A model generated the notes under the pieces. It did not search any database and was not told where the DNA came from. It saw only the letters and a program-made list of their open reading frames with translations. A stretch of DNA of 64,000 nt from Utricularia gibba (taxonomy: Eukaryota; Streptophyta; Magnoliopsida; Lamiales; Lentibulariaceae): assembly GCA_002189035.1 (NCBI GenBank), contig NEEC01000017.1:1054001-1118000 (forward strand), in the 5' to 3' direction. Positions 59,633-64,000 of this stretch are shown piece after piece. Each line of letters opens with the position of its first letter. Positions within the stretch are counted from its first letter, which is position 1. A program made the translations under genes and the position numbers.

Positions 59633-60019
59633 ACAGATGAATGGAAGGAAATTGGGGAGAAAAGGGAAGGCGAGCGTGATTATACCATATCAAAGCCCAT
59701 GCCGCCTCCTAGTACATTCGGAGGGTTGAAACTCTACAAAATACACCATCAAAATCAGTACCCCAAAACCAATGAAGGAAATTAGCGAAGGGGCGGTCGA
59801 ACTCTCTCTGATTCTCCGACCACCGGAGCCTCATACATCGACATCGGTTTGTGCGCAGTTTGATTTACAAAAATAATCTTAATTGATTCGATTTTGTGCG
59901 GAGCTTTTTGAATCAATGAAAGTGTTCAAAGTGACTCCGACTTACATCACCTTCATCTCCGTATTTCCTCGCGCTATTTCTAACGCATCTTCTATTTGGT
60001 GTTGCAGATACCATACTGG
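59633..60019. promoter_or_regulatory. Divergent promoter region of the two PPR genes
   Basis: A 387-bp interval lies between the two divergent PPR start codons. Its right half contains the 63-bp duplicated PPR segment (59900-59962) and an acceptor-like GTTGCAG at 60001-60007. No clear TATA box is identified. Shared transcriptional control is plausible but only inferred from spacing. Confidence 0.5.
59900..59962 (+). repeat. 63-bp inverted duplicate, intergenic copy
   Basis: This is an exact copy, in opposite orientation, of 58083-58145 from the neighbouring PPR gene. It contains the ATG at 59916, so it opens an upstream ORF of 46 codons (59916-60056) whose first 16 residues, MKVFKVTPTYITFISV, are the same as in the source PPR protein. 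Confidence 0.93.
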
Positions 60020-61765
60020 ATGTCTGCTTGCAAGAGCCTTTGCGCGATTGTGGTGAAAGGTCACTGGGATAAGATATTGAAAACCAGAATTGGTGATGCT
60101 TCGCTATCATTAGCTGTTGTAAGCGAAGCTTTAGAGCATCTCTCGGCATCCCATTTTGCTCTTTCTTGGGCATTCTTCAAATGGGTTGAGACGCTTCCAC
60201 ATTACAAGATTCCGTTGCAATGGAATTGGCTCATGGTTTGTGTACTAACAAAACAGGGGCATTTCAATGATGCTCGAGTTTTGCTCCATAAGATTGCTCA
60301 CAGGGAATTTTTATCTTCCCCATCTGTACTAAAAGCTCTTACTGATGGTCATGGGAATCCTGATATTTATTCGAATGTTTTGAGTTGGTTGGTGATATTC
60401 TATGCTAAAGCAAAGATGAATCCAGATGCACTTCAAGTATTTGAGCATATGAGAGTGTGTGGATATAAGCCTCATTTGCCTGCTTGCACGGTGTTGTTGA
60501 ATTCTCTGATCAAAGAGGGGTTGACGGATACTGTGTGGAAGTGTTTCAAAAAAATGGTGAAGTTGGGAGTTATCCCTAACTTGTATGTTTATAATGTGCT
60601 GATTCATGCTAGTTGCAAGTCAGAAGATGTTGAGAGAGCTGAGGCTTTGATGAGCGAATTGGACCTGAGGAACATATCTCCAGACATTTTCACTTACAAT
60701 ACATTGATTTCCTTGTACTGTAAAAAGGGTATGCATTATGAAGCTTTATGTGTTCAAGATCGAATGGAGCGGCGAGGTATGGCTCCGGATATTGTGACAT
60801 ATAACGCGCTTATCTATAGTTACTCTAGAGTAGGTAGAATGAGAGAAGCTATGAGGCTTTTCAAGGAAATCAAAGGTACTTCTCCTAATCATGTGACTTT
60901 CACCACACTAATTGATGGATATTGCAGAGCCGGAGATCTTAATGAAGCTTTGAATTTGCGGGATATGATGGAAGCAAAGCAGTTGTACCCGGGGGTAGTT
61001 ACTTATAATGCCATTCTCCGTAAATTATGTGAAGAGGGTCGGATGCAGGAAGCAAACAAGCTTCTAAATGACATGAGTGGTAAAAAGATAGAGCCTGATG
61101 TCATTACGTGTAACACGTTGATAAATGCTTATTGCAAGATTGGAGACATGAGATCTGGTTTGAAAGTTAAGAGTAAGATGCTGGATGCTGGGTTAAAGCC
61201 TGACCAATACAGTTACAAGGCCTTGATCCATGGATTTTGCAAGAAAATGGATATAAATGGTGCAAAAGAGATGTTGTTCGAAATGCTCAATGCTGGTTTT
61301 TCCACTAGCTATTGCACGTATGCATGGTTTGTTGATTTCTACTGCACCCGAAATGATGAGAATGCTATCTTCAATTTTCTTGATGAGATAACCGAAAAGG
61401 GCTTTTGTGTTGACATCAGTGCTTACCGTGCGATCATTCGAAGACTTGGTAAGAAAGAACGAACTGATGTTGCGGAAAGAATTTTTAGAGATATGCAAAG
61501 GAAAGGCATGGTGGGAGATGCTGTTGTTTACACAACTCTTGCTCATGCATTTTGGAGAAATGGTAATACTCATAAAGTTACATTACTTCTGGATGAAATG
61601 TATGAGAGAAGATTGATGGTGACTCTGAAAATCTTCAGAAATATGAGTGCTTCATATGTGGATGATGGCATCCAAATGGAGAAATTTTGGGACAACATGT
61701 TGGAAAGGGGCCTCATTTCTAAAGCAACACAAAAAAGAATCCTGGAACTGAAGTATGAAGTCTAG
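60020..61765 (+). CDS. Pentatricopeptide repeat protein, P class
   Basis: This is an organelle RNA-binding protein, probably involved in RNA stability, splicing or translation; it resembles Arabidopsis At5g38730, with moderate confidence. The single exon has 581 codons. After about 60 N-terminal residues and a divergent region, about 11-12 tandem 35-residue P motifs are visible, such as PNLYVYNVLIHASCKSEDVE, PDIFTYNTLISLYCKKGMHY, PDIVTYNALIYSYSRVGRMR and PDVITCNTLINAYCKIGDMR. No E, DYW or SMR domain is present. The start is the ATG at 60020; the frame is open to a stop at about 59976 without another ATG. An overlapping upstream ORF (59916-60056) in another frame may dampen translation. Confidence 0.92.
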   Translation: MSACKSLCAIVVKGHWDKILKTRIGDASLSLAVVSEALEHLSASHFALSWAFFKWVETLPHYKIPLQWNWLMVCVLTKQGHFNDARVLLHKIAHREFLSSPSVLKALTDGHGNPDIYSNVLSWLVIFYAKAKMNPDALQVFEHMRVCGYKPHLPACTVLLNSLIKEGLTDTVWKCFKKMVKLGVIPNLYVYNVLIHASCKSEDVERAEALMSELDLRNISPDIFTYNTLISLYCKKGMHYEALCVQDRMERRGMAPDIVTYNALIYSYSRVGRMREAMRLFKEIKGTSPNHVTFTTLIDGYCRAGDLNEALNLRDMMEAKQLYPGVVTYNAILRKLCEEGRMQEANKLLNDMSGKKIEPDVITCNTLINAYCKIGDMRSGLKVKSKMLDAGLKPDQYSYKALIHGFCKKMDINGAKEMLFEMLNAGFSTSYCTYAWFVDFYCTRNDENAIFNFLDEITEKGFCVDISAYRAIIRRLGKKERTDVAERIFRDMQRKGMVGDAVVYTTLAHAFWRNGNTHKVTLLLDEMYERRLMVTLKIFRNMSASYVDDGIQMEKFWDNMLERGLISKATQKRILELKYEV

Positions 61766-63815
61766 GCATAATAGCATCAGTTTTAAAACAGTATGACTTC
61801 AGACCCTGTGTTTTGTATCTGCTTCGACTACCTTCCCATCGATTACCGAGGCTGGCAATAGGGAAACAATGTCACCTAGTGGCTTCTGATTCATCTGAAG
61901 GCTCTGATTATCATGGCCAGAACCTTCCTTTCAGCACCAAAATTTTCACATATTGAAAGTTAAACCTTTCAATACCCAGAAAATGGACAAGTTTGACAAG
62001 ACAAAGTCAAGATCCAGGTTCATTTCCAAAAACAATCTATATGATATGAATGCATGTTCGTGCATGCTTAAGGATGTGTGTAGTTTGATGTCTTCCTACC
62101 TTTGTAGGAAAAAGGAAGCCAGATGGTGGAGAAGGTAACCAATACTGGGCAATCTGCTTAAGAATCAGTGCAACAGGTAAGCCTCCTAAGTCAGCTCATA
62201 AACCAACATGAGCACCATGATCACTACAAAAAATCTTGAATGATTTCCCCACTGGGACGTCATCTTTTTTAGTTTTAAATATTGTGGTGTTCTTAAGGGC
62301 TGCGGACCAGGTGTAGGCTAAGGCGCATGGCGCTGTGGATTCAATTGGGATTAACAAATGAGGAGCTCTTCACCCACGCTGTAGTTGTTTCTTCGGAGAC
62401 TTGATTCTTATCAAATGAATTCCAATGTTCCTTGGTTGTTTCCACATCTGTACTTGGATGATCACTCTTGAACAAAATCTTGGGACTTATGGCATAAAGG
62501 CAAAAGCTAAGTTTGTAGATTCTTGTGGGGCTAAAATGGAATTGAGGTTTATTTATTGTGGTGAAAATGAATTTATGTAAAGTTGTGGAACCAATCGCGA
62601 TCTTTAAACAAAGATAGAAAGAAAAAGATTCAACCCCCTCAGATTGTCGTGATAATAGAAGACTGGACTTTGGAAGACCTTTTGGATCTTATTGTGCATT
62701 GCTTAGACTTCAACGTCAAAAATGAATTAAGGAATACAAATTTGATAGGTTTTATTTATGTTGACTGAAAATGAATAAGAAAAATATTACAAATTGGGTA
62801 ATCCAATTTTTTTAAAGATATTTCTAATTACTCTTTTGATCAACTATCATTGGTATTCAAGTGATTTATTATAAAAGTAGATACTCTTTTACGAAGCATG
62901 AACAATCAAATAAAATACAATCGAATGCATAAAATTAGAAACATCCCTAATCTTACGTAAGACGAGGATGATCATCCAAAACCAAGTATTTACTGAATAA
63001 ACTTTCTTCATCAATATATTAATTAAATAATCCAACAACTTAACAGTTGAATGATTATTTTCAAATCGATTCCGCATTGAAAAATCTTGTATTTCATGTT
63101 TTATTCAATGTTCATTTCCCCACATAGAATCGAACACAAAGGTCAACGACATCGATGCGAATCAAAATGGGTCGGATCAAGTCATACCCGAAAACCCAAG
63201 AAAAACCACAGAAAACAAAATGAATAAATTAAAAATGGAAGTCACACCTCAAATGTCGACAACGCACCGCAGATGAGATGGGATGAAGGGGTCCCGCAGC
63301 TCGAACCCATTGAGTTCATCTCGTACGAGGTTGTTGCCTTGTCATGTCACAGCCACAGGTTGGGTGATGGGCATTTATCTTGTAAGAACAAAGTGTTGGG
63401 GAATAATAGGGTATGCTAATTTGGCTCTGCCTCTCTCTTTTCAATATTCCCCATATTTTTCACGTGCGCTTTTGCAGAAGTTGGTTGCCATGTGAATTGG
63501 ATTCAACCAAGTTTTAATTACAAAGTGAAGTAGGATGCCCTAAACTTCTCCCCACATGTGTGCATTACAAGGAGAGCTGTGATTGAGTACAGTAGGGTGT
63601 ACACTGGTTGCGATGCCCCACCCACTGCATTAAATGTCCCCCCACGCAGACTCCAAAGTCCAAAGCAAGCTCCCTCTGATGGCATCATCATCATCAGTAT
63701 CACTGTGGAGTGCTCTAAAAGTAGAGCTTTCCCTTCTTTTTTAGGGTTTTCAGGAGGGGTTGCAGTTTTAGCCAAGGAGGAGGCTAAATCTGTGCACGAC
63801 AGCAAGTCATCCAAC
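61766..63815. other. Spacer and MADS promoter region, no gene seen
   Basis: This contains the PPR 3' UTR, AT-rich sequence from about 62560 to 63110, then a mixed region from 63120 leading to the MADS ATG. Small open frames on both strands show no domain. Confidence 0.4.
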
Positions 63816-64000
63816 ATGGGAAGGGGAAAAATTGAGCTGAAGAGGATAGAAAACAAAATCAAGAGACAAGTCACTTTTGCCAAGAGGAGAAACGGGATTC
63901 TGAAAAAGGCTTACGAGCTCTCTGTTCTCTGTGACGCTGAAGTTGCTCTCATCATCTTCTCCAACCGTGGCAAGCTTTACGAGTTCTCCAGCTCCTCTAA
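63816..64000 (+). CDS. MIKC MADS-box transcription factor, SEPALLATA-like (partial, cut at window end)
   Basis: The visible 61 codons are the whole MADS domain: [20 protein letters not shown], then [53 protein letters not shown] and [10 protein letters not shown] are typical of the AGL2/SEP and AGL6 superclade; SNRGKLYEF with a Ser run favours SEP. Exon 1 of such genes normally ends just after this point, so the rest (I, K and C regions) lies beyond 64000. It would act as a floral organ-identity cofactor by forming tetramers with other MADS proteins. Ile in [10 protein letters not shown] (usually Leu) and Lys in NKIKRQ (usually Asn) are minor deviations. Confidence 0.92.
   Translation, partial: MGRGKIELKRIENKIKRQVTFAKRRNGILKKAYELSVLCDAEVALIIFSNRGKLYEFSSSS

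Noticed and set aside
63518-63883. 121-codon minus-strand open frame with a hydrophobic start
   Set aside because: It overlaps the MADS start and promoter; composition and lack of homology suggest chance.
1-64000. CRISPR arrays, tRNA or rRNA genes, complete transposons
   Set aside because: None was seen on reading both strands; no spaced repeats, no cloverleaf-like conserved boxes and no transposase, reverse transcriptase or LTR pair.

Overview
The window is nuclear DNA from a flowering plant, most likely a eudicot with a compact genome. The evidence is the dense set of intron-bearing genes from plant-only or plant-expanded families (PPR, TCP, MADS, CXE carboxylesterase, EXO70, LONGIFOLIA/TRM, DUF569) and a gene for a plastid-targeted ribosomal protein. 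I resolve 21 genes in 64 kb, about one per 3 kb, with AT-rich spacers between them. Exon junctions were set by hand from GT-AG sites, reading-frame arithmetic and remembered family sequences; no search was run.

Layout, 0-17.6 kb: PUX1-like UBX protein (-), PP2A B' subunit (+), CXE11-like carboxylesterase (+), DHHC S-acyltransferase (+), DUF3754 membrane protein of 15 exons (-), a broken DUF569 gene (-) and SURF2 (-). 17.9-30 kb: DNA topoisomerase 3-alpha (+), divergent from SURF2 across 256 bp; UDP-glucose 6-dehydrogenase (+); a repeat-bearing spacer; and a small atypical bHLH (-). 32-45 kb: a large low-complexity plant protein (-), plastid ribosomal protein L6 (-), a mitochondrial-type glycine-rich RNA-binding protein (-) and EXO70 (-). 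47-64 kb: CIN-class TCP factor (+), LONGIFOLIA/TRM-like protein (-), SLC25A44-like mitochondrial carrier (-) divergent from UDP-arabinopyranose mutase (+), a divergent pair of PPR genes, and the first exon of a SEPALLATA-like MADS gene cut by the window end.

The genes are mostly unrelated housekeeping and developmental functions. The clearest functional link is that UDP-glucose dehydrogenase and UDP-arabinopyranose mutase act in the same nucleotide-sugar route to cell-wall precursors; SURF2/TOP3A and the carrier/mutase pair each appear to share a promoter region.

Two things stand out. First, otherwise well conserved genes (DHHC, TOP3A, UGD, glycine-rich RBP, DUF569) each carry one or two single-base losses that break the frame. 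All are losses and none are gains, which points to sequence or assembly error rather than independent pseudogenes. Second, a perfect 63-bp piece of the PLS-type PPR gene lies in inverted orientation in the leader region of the neighbouring PPR gene, where it supplies a same-frame upstream ORF. I found no CRISPR, prokaryotic or clearly novel gene system.
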